From DASQZT01 sp035638575 (GTDB taxonomy: Bacteria > Acidobacteriota > Terriglobia > Bryobacterales > Bryobacteraceae), in contig DASQZT010000183.1 in the NCBI GenBank assembly GCA_035638575.1, positions 49,276 through 113,275 of the forward strand: a stretch of 64,000 nt of DNA. The letters are read 5' to 3'. Position numbers and translations under genes: made by a program. This document shows positions 24,671 through 33,379 of the stretch, piece by piece (the stretch's first letter is position 1; each line of letters starts with the position of its first letter). The notes beneath the pieces were generated by a model, which worked only from the letters and a program-made list of their open reading frames with translations, did no database searches and was not told the origin of the DNA.

Positions 24671-26311
24671 TCAACGCGCCAAGTGACCATCATTGCCCCT
24701 CAGCCTCCCAATCACCTCGTCCCTCGTGAGCAGTTCCCCCTGTTCGGCAGTCCGCTCTTTCCACTCGACCTTGTCACCGGTGCGCTTCGAGAGCACCAGC
24801 CGCACGGGGATGCCCACGAGATCGGCGTCGCCGAACTTCACGCCCGCCGATTCCGGCCGGTCGTCCCACATCGTGTCCACGCCGGCATCGGTGAGCCGCA
24901 CGTATAGCGCCTCGGCCGCCTCTTCCGCCAGGGGCAGCGATATCAGGTGCGCGTCGAAGGGCGCCACGGCGCGCGGCCACACGATCCCGCGCCCGTCGCT
25001 GTTCGCCTCCACCACGGCGGCCAGCACGGCGGTCACGTCCAGGCCGGCGGCGGCCACCCTGAGCGGCCGTGTAGCCTTGTCTTTGTCGAGGAACCGCGCG
25101 CCCAGCAGGTCGGCGTAAAGGTCGCCCAGTTCCGTGACATGGCCCAGCGCCAGAACGCGGCGCGCCACCAGTGTGCCCTCCGGACACCGCGCGCATCGCT
25201 CGCCCTCGCGCGCCACACGGATGTCGAAGAACCGCTCCGGACGGACGACGTCGCGGCCGAAGTTCAGGTTGATCATGTGATGGTCCGTGCGATTGGCGCC
25301 GGCTTCAAAATTCGTGCGTCGCTCCGTCGAGAGATCCCAGACCACCTCGACGGAATCCGGCAGCCCCGCCGGCCCGGCGTAGCCCACCTCCGAGCGGGTC
25401 AGCTCCCGGACCGTCTCCGCTGGCGCGAGTTCCAGGCCGCGGCAGTGGAGAACCCGCGCCAGCTTGGTCTCGCTGACGTCGTAGATGCCGGGCACGCACG
25501 CCGCCGCCAGCCGGCCGCCGGTCGCGAAGAGCAACGTCTTGGTGGTCTGGTGGACCGGAATTCCGAGGAACTTCGCCAGCGGCTCCACCTGGATGAAGCC
25601 GGGGCCGTAGACCGCTTCCTTCACGCCCGGTTGCTCTTCCTGCGGCCACTCGGGCGCGCGCGATTCGGCCGTCTCCACGTCGGCGCGATATCCGCAGGCT
25701 TCGCATTCCAGCACCTCGCGGGCGGGCAGTTCGGTCCGGATGACGTATTCCGTGGTGCCGGCGGTTCCCAGCGGAAGTGCGGCAACTCCGGCGCGCTCCA
25801 GCGCCTTCTGGAATGCGTCCGCCAACAGGTTCGCGGGAGCGCCGAACGCATACGCCGAATGAAACAGGAATTCCGCGGCGCGCAGCAGCCCCTGGTTCGC
25901 GCGCGCCTCTTCCCGCGAGCCCCACTGCCGGCCCGCCACGATAAGCGGCAATTCCCGATAGCTCAAGCTGAGGCCGCCCGCCAGCATGGCCAGCGCCGCT
26001 TCATGTTGCTCGGCGAAAGGATAGTCGAAACCGGACTCGCGCCGGTGCAGGCGCAAACTGCGGGCCGTGTCCGAATTGGCCGAGTGGCGTCCGCCGGGCA
26101 GCCCCAGCATCTGCCCGCCGTGGCGCCGCAGTTCCCGCGCGAGGATGCCTTCGATCCGCTCCACCACCCGCTCGCCCAACGGCAGCAGCAGGAAGCCGCC
26201 GCCGGGCGCCGGCCGGATGAACCCGGCGCGCAGCAGCAGTTCGTGACTCCGCGAAACGGCATTGCGCGGCTTGTCGCGAACGGTCTTACCGAAAAGGGAG
26301 GAGTATCGCAT
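24671..26311 (-). CDS. Prolyl-tRNA synthetase-like protein with degraded catalytic motif 3
   Basis: Bacterial-type ProRS homologue, 546 aa (usual about 570). The order is class II core, YbaK-like editing insertion (about 225-355, with PVHQTTKTLLFATGG and ANRTDHHMINLNFGRD), rest of the core, and an anticodon-binding domain (about 452-546). Motif 2 is weak: the usual FRDE-x-R reads SREEAR (R133, E135 kept), and the GPTxEE substrate loop is not recognisable. In motif 3 the usual GIGVxR is GLDVTA, so the ATP-binding arginine is alanine (A428). The insertion is well conserved by comparison. This could be a ProRS of altered efficiency, or a paralogue kept for deacylating mischarged tRNA-Pro. ATG 26311 lies 45 bases from the divergent sugar kinase. 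Confidence 0.75.
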   Translation of the reverse strand: MRYSSLFGKTVRDKPRNAVSRSHELLLRAGFIRPAPGGGFLLLPLGERVVERIEGILARELRRHGGQMLGLPGGRHSANSDTARSLRLHRRESGFDYPFAEQHEAALAMLAGGLSLSYRELPLIVAGRQWGSREEARANQGLLRAAEFLFHSAYAFGAPANLLADAFQKALERAGVAALPLGTAGTTEYVIRTELPAREVLECEACGYRADVETAESRAPEWPQEEQPGVKEAVYGPGFIQVEPLAKFLGIPVHQTTKTLLFATGGRLAAACVPGIYDVSETKLARVLHCRGLELAPAETVRELTRSEVGYAGPAGLPDSVEVVWDLSTERRTNFEAGANRTDHHMINLNFGRDVVRPERFFDIRVAREGERCARCPEGTLVARRVLALGHVTELGDLYADLLGARFLDKDKATRPLRVAAAGLDVTAVLAAVVEANSDGRGIVWPRAVAPFDAHLISLPLAEEAAEALYVRLTDAGVDTMWDDRPESAGVKFGDADLVGIPVRLVLSKRTGDKVEWKERTAEQGELLTRDEVIGRLRGNDGHLAR

Positions 26312-26356
26312 GGGGCCGGGCCATGCGGTATCATAACACCCGAAACTGGTGGATCG

Positions 26357-27244
26357 ATGCGCCTGATCGGTGTCGGTGAGATTCTCTGGGACGTCATCGG
26401 CCGCGAAGAACATTTGGGCGGCGCGGTGTTCAACCTCTGCGCGCACGCGGCGCGCCTGGGGCACGAGGTCTGCCTGATCAGCGCGGTCGGCGGCGATGCC
26501 CGCGGGCGCCGCGCCTTGGAGAGGGCCGGCGAGCTGGGAGTATCCACGCGGTTCATCCAAACGATCGCGGACCACGCGACGGGCGCGGTCACGGTCACGG
26601 TGGATTCCGCCGGCCAGCCCTCGTACGTGATCCACAGGCCCGCGGCATACGACTTCGCGGCCCTCGACGACGCCGGCTTCGCACAACTGGCCGCATGGCG
26701 GCCTGATTGGATTTCGTTCGGCACGCTGCATTCGATGCACCCGAATGCCAAGGGCCTGCTCACCGGGATCCTCCAGCGCTTTCCGCAAACCCGGCGGTTC
26801 TACGACATCAACCTTCGCAAGGACTCGTTCACCAAGGACCTGGTCGTCGAGTTGATGGCAGCCGCCGACGTTGTCAAGCTGAACGACGCCGAGGTGGAAG
26901 CCGTCGAGTCCATGCTCGGCTGGAGCGCCGGCTCGTTGGAAGACTTCTGCCGCACCTGCGCCGCGCGGTTTCAATGCGAGGCCGTTTGCGTAACCCGCGG
27001 CGCCCAGGGATGCGTCCTCCTGCTGGCGGGCCAATATGAGGAAGTGGCCGGCCATCCGGTCCGGGTCGCGGACGCGGTCGGTGCCGGCGATGCGTTCGCG
27101 GCCGCGTTGATCCATGCGGTTGACGCCGGCTGGAGCGCACGCGCCGCGGGCGCTTTCGCCAACCGGTTGGGCGCGCTGGTGGCCAGCCGCCGCGGCGCCG
27201 TGCCGGATTGGTCGCTGAGAGAATTAGAGGAGGCTGTCACATGA
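26357..27244 (+). CDS. PfkB-family carbohydrate kinase (fructokinase-like)
   Basis: Ribokinase/PfkB-fold sugar kinase, 295 aa. GEILWDVIG and LGGAVFNLCAHAARLG form the N-terminal substrate region. DAVGAGDAFAAALI carries the anion hole and catalytic base D245. The short insert and FYDINLRKDSF resemble fructokinases, but the sugar is not certain. ATG 26357 is chosen from homology; the open frame upstream is antisense to the synthetase-like gene. The stop overlaps the start of the aldose epimerase gene by ATGA, so the two are made together. Confidence 0.85.
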   Translation: MRLIGVGEILWDVIGREEHLGGAVFNLCAHAARLGHEVCLISAVGGDARGRRALERAGELGVSTRFIQTIADHATGAVTVTVDSAGQPSYVIHRPAAYDFAALDDAGFAQLAAWRPDWISFGTLHSMHPNAKGLLTGILQRFPQTRRFYDINLRKDSFTKDLVVELMAAADVVKLNDAEVEAVESMLGWSAGSLEDFCRTCAARFQCEAVCVTRGAQGCVLLLAGQYEEVAGHPVRVADAVGAGDAFAAALIHAVDAGWSARAAGAFANRLGALVASRRGAVPDWSLRELEEAVT

Positions 27245-28278
27245 TGAAACTCGCCGCTTACCTGGCGCTTTCCGCCCTGCCCGTCTTCGGGCAATACTCC
27301 GCCCGCCGCGATGGCGACGTCGTTCGCCTGGAGGACGGGCGCACCCAGACCGTCGTTTCCGTGATGCCTGGCCACGGCAACAGCGCGTTCGAGATGAAGG
27401 TGAAGGGAAAGAACGTGCTTCGTTTCCCCTATGCCTCCGTGGACGAGTACCGCAAGGGCCGCGAACTGAGCGGCATTCCGTTTCTCGCGCCCTGGGCCAA
27501 CCGCCTGGACGATGCCGCTTTCTTCGCCAACGGCAAGAAGTACCCGTTCAACCTGGAGCTGGGGAATGTTCGCCCGGGTCCGACCCGCCACCCCATCCAC
27601 GGCTTCCTCACCAACGCCACTCAGTGGGAAGTTGTCGAAGCCAAAGCCGACCGCAACGCCGCGTGGGTCACCAGCCGCCTGGAGTTCTACCGCCAGCCGG
27701 ATTGGATGGCGCAGTTTCCGTTCGCCCACACCATCGAGATGACCTACCGCCTCGCGGAAGGCGCCCTCGAGGTGATCACGAAATTGCACAACCTGAGCGC
27801 CGAGCCGATGCCCGTGGCCATCGGGTTCCACCCGTATTTCCAGGTGAACGATGCGCCGCGCGACGATTGGACCTTCGGGATTGCCGCGCGCATTGAGTGG
27901 ATCCTGAACGCCGACAAGATCCCCACCGGAGAGACGCGGCCTATCGAGCAGTTCCTGCCCAAACCGCAGGGGGGCACGCTGCGGGGCCTGAACCTCGATC
28001 ACGTCTTCGGCGACCTGGTCCGTGACGCCTCGGGCAAGGCCACCATGTGGGTGCAGGGCAAAGCCGAGAGGGTGGAGGTGGCGTTCGGCCCGAATTACCG
28101 GGCGGTCGTGGTCTATTCCCCGGGCGGGCCGAATCGCGATTTCATCTGCTTCGAGCCCATGACCGGCATCACCGACGCGCTGAACCTGGCGCAACGCGGT
28201 ATGTATAAGGAGTTGCAGTCGATTCCGTCCGGCCAGACGTGGCAGGAAAGTTTCTGGGTGACACCGCGCGGGTTCTGA
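27241..28278 (+). CDS. Secreted aldose 1-epimerase family protein
   Basis: Galactose mutarotase-like fold, 345 aa, with a signal peptide (AAYLALSALPVFGQ) that sends it to the periplasm. Conserved regions include FLAPWANRLDD (arginine for substrate), HPIHGFLTNATQWEV (catalytic His), AIGFHPYFQVND (second His) and FICFEPMTGITDALN. It interconverts alpha and beta anomers of a hexose or a related sugar. Export plus coupling to a sugar kinase suggests handling of incoming sugar. It is followed after 22 bases by a secreted esterase. Confidence 0.85.
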   Translation: MMKLAAYLALSALPVFGQYSARRDGDVVRLEDGRTQTVVSVMPGHGNSAFEMKVKGKNVLRFPYASVDEYRKGRELSGIPFLAPWANRLDDAAFFANGKKYPFNLELGNVRPGPTRHPIHGFLTNATQWEVVEAKADRNAAWVTSRLEFYRQPDWMAQFPFAHTIEMTYRLAEGALEVITKLHNLSAEPMPVAIGFHPYFQVNDAPRDDWTFGIAARIEWILNADKIPTGETRPIEQFLPKPQGGTLRGLNLDHVFGDLVRDASGKATMWVQGKAERVEVAFGPNYRAVVVYSPGGPNRDFICFEPMTGITDALNLAQRGMYKELQSIPSGQTWQESFWVTPRGF

Positions 28279-28300
28279 GCCCGCCAAAAAGGAGACGCTT

Positions 28301-29485
28301 ATGACGCGACAGAGAAGCTCACGGATCGCATTCGCCGCCGCGCTGCTGTGCGCTGCTACCGCCGCGGCCCAGCCGCCGCGAAGGGAGCCGACCCCCAACG
28401 ACACGCTGAAATCGCCGGAGGTCCTGCCCGACCACCGGGTGGTCTTCCGCATCTATGCTCCGAAGGCCAGCGAGGTGAGCGTCTCGGGCGATTGGATCGC
28501 GCAGGGCCGCGGCGCCGGCGGAAATCTGGACAAAGATGACAAGGGCGTTTGGTCCATCACCGTCGGCCCGCTCGTGCCGGACTTCTACAGCTACGCGCTG
28601 ACCGTGGACGGAGTCCGCACCATCGACCCCAAGAACGCGCTAATCAAGCAGGGCGTCACCAGCCTCGACAACATGTTCGAAGTGCCCGGCGACGAAACGG
28701 CCTTCGAGGCCAACCGCCCGGTGCCGCACGGCGAGATCCGCGTGGCCTGGTATCAATCGAGCACGCTCGACACCATCCGCAGCATGCACGTCTACACGCC
28801 GCCCGGCTATGACAGCGGCAATGCGAAGTATCCCGTGTTCTACCTGCTGCACGGCGGCGGCGACGAGGATTCGGGCTGGAGCACGGTGGGCCGCGCCGGG
28901 TTCATACTCGACAATCTGCTCGCCGCGAAGAAAGCCCGCCCCATGCTCGTCGTGATGCCCAACGGCAGCATGCCCCGCCCGGTGGACGCGCCGGCCCCGG
29001 GCACCGCCCCTCCAGGCGCCCCGGCGGCCAACGCCAACGCCCAGGAGCGGTTCGCCGACGAACTGTTGAAGAACGTCATCCCCTACGTGGAGAAGAACTA
29101 TCGCGTGCTCCCCGGCCCTGGGAATCGCGCCATCGCCGGCCTCTCCATGGGCGGCGGCCAGACGCTTCGCGTGGCGCCCGCGAACCTCGACAAGTTCGCC
29201 TACATCGGCGTGTGGAGCTCGGGCGTCGGCCAGCAGGCCACCGCGGATTTTGAAAAGCGCAACGCGGCGTTCTTCGAGAATCCCGATAAGACCAACAAGG
29301 CGGTGAAGCTGTTCTGGATCGGCGTCGGCGATAAGGACACGCTGACCAACGCCAGCGCCAAGAACCTGAGCCAGGTGCTGAAGGCTCACGGGGTGAAATA
29401 CGAGTTCCACGAATCCGAAGGCGGCCACACCTGGATCAACTGGCGCCACTACCTGAACGACTACGCGCAGTTGCTGTTCCGCTAG
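28301..29485 (+). CDS. Secreted CE1-like esterase with N-terminal E-set domain
   Basis: Exported hydrolase, 394 aa. Signal peptide about 1-23 (ALLCAATAAAQ). Residues about 38-130 form a CBM48/isoamylase-type beta domain (VVFRIYAPKASEVSVSGDW). The rest is an esterase D/feruloyl esterase fold with YLLHGGGDEDSGW, nucleophile S282 in AIAGLSMGGGQTL and C-terminal histidine in SEGGHTWINWRHYL. Homologues of this layout are XynZ/feruloyl esterase-like enzymes acting on plant cell-wall esters; the true substrate is unknown. AAAAAGGAG (28286-28294) gives a strong ribosome site before ATG 28301. Confidence 0.86.
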   Translation: MTRQRSSRIAFAAALLCAATAAAQPPRREPTPNDTLKSPEVLPDHRVVFRIYAPKASEVSVSGDWIAQGRGAGGNLDKDDKGVWSITVGPLVPDFYSYALTVDGVRTIDPKNALIKQGVTSLDNMFEVPGDETAFEANRPVPHGEIRVAWYQSSTLDTIRSMHVYTPPGYDSGNAKYPVFYLLHGGGDEDSGWSTVGRAGFILDNLLAAKKARPMLVVMPNGSMPRPVDAPAPGTAPPGAPAANANAQERFADELLKNVIPYVEKNYRVLPGPGNRAIAGLSMGGGQTLRVAPANLDKFAYIGVWSSGVGQQATADFEKRNAAFFENPDKTNKAVKLFWIGVGDKDTLTNASAKNLSQVLKAHGVKYEFHESEGGHTWINWRHYLNDYAQLLFR

Positions 29486-29490
29486 CCGCG

Positions 29491-30435
29491 GTGCCGGCCA
29501 ATCTCACGCCCGATTACCTGGCAGCGGAGCAGGCGTATAAGCACGCCGGGACGCAGTCCGAGAAGATTGCCGCGCTTGAAGAGATGCTCGCCACCCTGCC
29601 CAAGCACAAAGGCACGGAAAAGATCCAGGCCGACCTGAGGAAACGGCTCTCCCAGGCCCGCAAGGAGTCGCAAAAGAAGGGTGGCGTCCACGCCGCCCCG
29701 GCGTACCTGATCCGGCGCGAGGGCGCGGGGCAGGTGGTGCTGATAGGGCCGCCCAACTCCGGCAAATCGCAGTTGGTCTGCCGCCTGACGCACGCCCGCC
29801 CCGAGGTCGCCGAGTACCCGTTCACCACGCGCCTGCCCACCCCCGGCATGATGCTTTATGAAAACGTGCCGATTCAGTTGGTGGACACGCCCCCCATGTC
29901 GGCGGAGTTCATGGAGCCGTGGATGGCGCAGGTGATCCGCCCGGCGCACATGAGCGTGCTCGTCGTCGATCCTGGCGACCCCGGCGTGCTGGAGGAAACC
30001 GAGTTCATCCTCGAGACTCTCGACGCCTGGCACGTCGCGCCGCCCAAGCTGCTCGCCGGCAACAAGCTCGACCGGCCCGGCGGCGCGGAAGACTTCTCCG
30101 CCCTGGAAGCGCTCTACGGCCAGCGGCTCCCCTGCGTGGGAGTATCGGCGGCCGTCGGCACGGGGCTCGAGGCATTCGGCCGCGAGGTGTTCCGCCTGCT
30201 CGACGTGGTGCGGTTCTATTCCAAGGCGCCTGGCAGGAAGCCCGATCTCGACGTGCCGTACGTCATCCGCCGCGGCCATACCGTTCAGGACGCCGCCGCG
30301 CAGGTGCATCGCGATTTCGCCGAGCACCTGAAATACGCGCGCCTGTTCCGCAAGTCGCACGATCACGATGGCCTCATGGTGGAGCGCACCCACGTGGTGG
30401 AAGACGAGGACGTCCTGGAGTTCCACATGGGGTAG
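29491..30435 (+). CDS. DRG/OBG-like GTPase with C-terminal TGS domain
   Basis: Cytosolic P-loop GTPase, 314 aa, GTG start. A helical N-terminal part (about 1-70) precedes G1 GPPNSGKS, a switch region YPFTTRLPTPGMM typical of Obg/DRG, G3 VDTPP (DxxG changed to DTPP) and G4 GNKLD. The last 65 residues (VPYVIRRGHTVQDAAAQVHR) form a TGS domain, which binds ribosome or RNA in relatives. It resembles archaeal/eukaryal DRG more than bacterial ObgE. The end overlaps the open frame of the MFS transporter. Confidence 0.8.
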   Translation: MPANLTPDYLAAEQAYKHAGTQSEKIAALEEMLATLPKHKGTEKIQADLRKRLSQARKESQKKGGVHAAPAYLIRREGAGQVVLIGPPNSGKSQLVCRLTHARPEVAEYPFTTRLPTPGMMLYENVPIQLVDTPPMSAEFMEPWMAQVIRPAHMSVLVVDPGDPGVLEETEFILETLDAWHVAPPKLLAGNKLDRPGGAEDFSALEALYGQRLPCVGVSAAVGTGLEAFGREVFRLLDVVRFYSKAPGRKPDLDVPYVIRRGHTVQDAAAQVHRDFAEHLKYARLFRKSHDHDGLMVERTHVVEDEDVLEFHMG

Positions 30436-31658
30436 CCTCCGTCACTCCCGCCCGCGCCTGGACCATCGCGTGTCTCCTCTTCCTGGCGGGCTTCATCAAC
30501 TATCTCGATCGCGTCATCGTCTCCGTCGCGCTTCCCGTGATCGCGGTCGATCTGCATCTCGGACCCACGGCCAAGGGCGTGCTGCTCTCGGCCTTCTTCT
30601 GGTCCTACGCGCTGATGCAACTGCCCATGGGATGGGCTGCGGACCGCTACAACCTGCGCCGGCTCTACACGGCGGCGTTCATCGTCTGGTCGCTGGCCTG
30701 CGGCTTCACCGGCCTTGCCGCCAGCCTGGGCGTGCTGTTGATCATGCGCGTCGTTCTCGGCGTGGGCGAGTCGGTCTACCTGCCAGGTGGCATGAAGATC
30801 GTCAGCATGCTGTTCGGCCCTGAGGAACGCGGCCTTGCCGCGGGGCTCATGAATTGCGGCACGCGCGCCGGCCTGGCCCTGGGAGCGCCCGTCATCGCCC
30901 TCCTGGTCCATTCTTTCGGCTGGCACAAGGCTTTCTTCATCCTGGGATTCGGCAGCGTGCTGTGGCTCGTTCCCTGGCTGGCCGCTTTTCCGGCCGGCCT
31001 GAGTTACAAACGCGTCACGCCCGTCGAGAGCCTGTCCCAGACCCTGGGCACGCTCGACCGCAATCTGCTGGGCCTGTGCCTCGGCCACATCTGCTATAGC
31101 TACTACTGGTACCTGCTGGTGACCTGGCTGCCCGATTACCTGGTGGAGTCGCGCCACATGACCCTGCAGCGCGCCGGCGCGTACACCATGATTCCGTTCC
31201 TCGTCTACGCGCTCAGCGAGCCATTGGGCGGATGGATTGCCGACCGCCTCGTCTCCCACGGCTACAACGAGCGCCGCAGCCGCAAGGCCGTCGTGACCGT
31301 GGCGTTTCTCACGAGCATCATGCTGCTGGTGGCGGGCCGCACCGCAGACGACACCACCGCCGTGCTGATGATCGGCTCGGCCTCGCTCGTCGGACTCGCC
31401 ACCGGCAACCTCTATACGCTGCTGGCGCATATCGCGACCGAAGGCGCCGTGGGCACGTGGATGGGCATCCTCAACTTCGCCGGAAACCTCTCCGGCGTCG
31501 TCGCCCCGATCGTCACCGGGATGCTGATCGCGCGCACCGGCTCCCACTATCCCGGATTCGTGGTCGCCGTCGTCGTCCTCCTCATGGGCCTGCCGGCCTA
31601 CTGGTGGATGGTGGGCGAGCGAAAGCACGGCGCCGCCGTCACCGAGCCGCGAGTGTGA
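30432..31658 (+). CDS. MFS transporter, start codon unclear
   Basis: Major facilitator permease of about 408 aa with twelve predicted membrane helices. The first helix begins WTIACLLFLAGFINYLDRV, and the signature loop between helices 2 and 3 is GWAADRYNLRR. It resembles the anion:cation symporter/ACS branch (hexuronate or phthalate-like carriers), so an organic acid is a likely cargo. No ATG, GTG or TTG exists in frame between the GTPase stop and the first helix. The coordinate given begins at a GTA beside the stop, so initiation is either non-canonical, far upstream inside the GTPase gene, or masked by a missing base in the GGGG run at 30429-30432. Confidence 0.8.
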   Translation, partial: VASVTPARAWTIACLLFLAGFINYLDRVIVSVALPVIAVDLHLGPTAKGVLLSAFFWSYALMQLPMGWAADRYNLRRLYTAAFIVWSLACGFTGLAASLGVLLIMRVVLGVGESVYLPGGMKIVSMLFGPEERGLAAGLMNCGTRAGLALGAPVIALLVHSFGWHKAFFILGFGSVLWLVPWLAAFPAGLSYKRVTPVESLSQTLGTLDRNLLGLCLGHICYSYYWYLLVTWLPDYLVESRHMTLQRAGAYTMIPFLVYALSEPLGGWIADRLVSHGYNERRSRKAVVTVAFLTSIMLLVAGRTADDTTAVLMIGSASLVGLATGNLYTLLAHIATEGAVGTWMGILNFAGNLSGVVAPIVTGMLIARTGSHYPGFVVAVVVLLMGLPAYWWMVGERKHGAAVTEPRV

Positions 31659-31686
31659 GCCGGCGGTTCTTGTCTCCTCACCTCAG

Positions 31687-32745
31687 TCACCTGAGCCGCT
31701 TCAGGTCCTGCTTCGCCGGAGATTCCGGGTCCAGCTCCACCGATACCTGGAACTCGGCGATAGCTTCCGGCTTGCGTCCCTGTTTCTCCAACACCTGCCC
31801 CAGGCGCCAGTGGACCCACCACTGTTTCACCCTGTAGGGCTCGGGCTCCTGGGTCAGGTACTTGCGGAAATGTCGCTCGGTGCGGCCCGGCTCGGCAGGC
31901 CGCCCCATCGAGGAGAGGCCCGCGCGGGCGTACGGGAAAAGGTCGTCCGGAACGTCCCTTTCGGTCTGCGCCAGCGCGGCGTCCAGCTCCGCCCACTTGT
32001 CCTGCGCGGCCAGCGCCGCTACCAATGCCACGTGCGCGCCGGCGCGGCTCTTGTCGATGCGGATCGCCTCGCGCGCCAGGGCTTCCGCTTCGCCGAACTT
32101 CTTCGCCGATTCCACGCAGAAATTCGACAGGTTGACGCGCGCCAGATAGCTGGCCGGTCCTGCTTCCACCGCTTTGCGCAGCAGCGGCTCGATTCGGCTT
32201 TCCTGCTTGTCGTACCTCGCCACCGCCGACTGCGCCAGATAGCCCTCCACCGGATCGATGCGCGTAATCTGTTCCGCCGTGGCCCGGCCTTTGGCCTTGT
32301 CGCCGCCCATGATTCCCGGCGCCTCGAAGTAAGACATCATCAGGTATTTCATCGCCGCCACGTTATTCGGATCGAGTGCCAGGGTGGCCTCCAGTTCCCT
32401 CTTGAACCGCCGCGCCAGCCCCGGTGCGCGCAGGATGCTGGCCTTTTGTGCCTCCTCCCCCACCGCCTCCGCCAGGCGCAGACGATAGCGGGGGTTCTTC
32501 GGATCGGCGTCCGCCGCCTTCTCCGCCAGCTCCAGGGCCATCTTGTGATCGCCCCACGACAACTTGACAAACGCCATCATCCAGAGCGCTTCCGGATCGT
32601 TGGGATGGTCCCGGTACTGCTGTTCGGCGATCGCCCGCAGTCTCTTGTGATGACCGTCGTCCATCAGCGAAGACGGTGTCTCCGCGGCGTACAGCCACGC
32701 CGTGCACAGGAGACCCAGCATCAAGTGGCGCGTCATAACTTCCAT
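31687..32745 (-). CDS. Secreted tetratricopeptide-repeat protein
   Basis: Exported protein, 352 aa, with a signal peptide (HLMLGLLCTAWLYA) and helical repeats through most of its length. TPR-like units are clearest at DPEALWMMAFVKLSWGDH, ALELAEKAADADPKNPRYRL and at the C-terminus, AIAEFQVSVELDPESPA. It probably serves as a periplasmic scaffold; no catalytic motif is seen. Two in-frame ATGs compete, 32745 and 32736; neither has a strong ribosome site, and the longer form is listed. It converges with the MFS gene. Confidence 0.75.
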   Translation of the reverse strand: MEVMTRHLMLGLLCTAWLYAAETPSSLMDDGHHKRLRAIAEQQYRDHPNDPEALWMMAFVKLSWGDHKMALELAEKAADADPKNPRYRLRLAEAVGEEAQKASILRAPGLARRFKRELEATLALDPNNVAAMKYLMMSYFEAPGIMGGDKAKGRATAEQITRIDPVEGYLAQSAVARYDKQESRIEPLLRKAVEAGPASYLARVNLSNFCVESAKKFGEAEALAREAIRIDKSRAGAHVALVAALAAQDKWAELDAALAQTERDVPDDLFPYARAGLSSMGRPAEPGRTERHFRKYLTQEPEPYRVKQWWVHWRLGQVLEKQGRKPEAIAEFQVSVELDPESPAKQDLKRLR

Positions 32746-32882
32746 TACGCCACAGCTCGGCGCCGCGTTGCACGGTGAGCGCCGGCGCCGTCCCCACCTC
32801 ATCCCGTGCGCATCGGGATCGCCACAGAGACGCTGCCGCCCTGGATGAGCGAGTAGGAAGCGGCCGGGCGTACAATGAAACG

Positions 32883-33110
32883 ATGCACCTTTCCATTGAG
32901 ATTGATCGGGAAGATGACGGTCGCTGGATTGCCGAGGCGCTGGAACTGCCCGGCGTCATGACCTACGGGCAGACGCGCGAGGAGGCCATCAGCAACACCG
33001 AAAGACTGGCCATCGAAGTGATCGCTGATCGGATCAAATACGACGAGCTGCCGCCGTCGGCCCTCAACGTTTCGTTTCTGGTGCTGAGTGACCAACTGGC
33101 CGGCGGCTAA
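32883..33110 (+). CDS. hicB: HicB-like antitoxin
   Basis: HicB-fold protein, 75 aa: MHLSIEIDREDDGRWIAEA, GVMTYGQTREEAISNTERLA and DELPPSALNVSFLVLS. It is the intact half of a HicBA module, in the reversed order hicB then hicA. ATG 32883 is chosen from alignment with its paralogue at 19478-19684; an earlier in-frame ATG adds unrelated sequence. The end overlaps the predicted hicA start (GTG 33088). Confidence 0.8.
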   Translation: MHLSIEIDREDDGRWIAEALELPGVMTYGQTREEAISNTERLAIEVIADRIKYDELPPSALNVSFLVLSDQLAGG

Positions 33111-33296
33111 AGCCCGCCGCGTGCTGCTTTGGAGCGCATTGGCTGGCGCGTCAAGCGGCAGAGTGGTTCCCACAAGCTCTTGGCCTGCGAAGGGTGGCCG
33201 GACTACGAGTTCGCCTTTCACGACAATGACGAACTGGGCCGCAAGATTCTGAGTCGCGTCGCGAAGCACACGGGCTTACGGCCCGAAGATCTGTAA
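33088..33296 (+). pseudogene. hicA: hicA toxin gene broken by a one-base frameshift
   Basis: From GTG 33088 the frame reads VTNWPAAKARRVL, a typical HicA N-terminus. At about 33126 the homology moves to another frame and continues as LERIGWRVKRQSGSHKLLAC, then GWPDYEFAFHDNDELG, KILSRVAKHTGLRPEDL and TAA at 33294-33296. The histidine of the HicA active site (SGSHKL) is kept. A single missing base near 33126 explains the break, so this is either a very recent inactivation or an assembly error. As written, only a short N-terminal fragment would be made from the GTG. Confidence 0.7.
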
Positions 33297-33379
33297 AGTC
33301 CCTCGTAATTTCTTTCCGCCGTGCCCGCGCGTACCTGGCAATCGTGGCCGTTCGCACCCCGGAATCGCCGTAAGATGGA

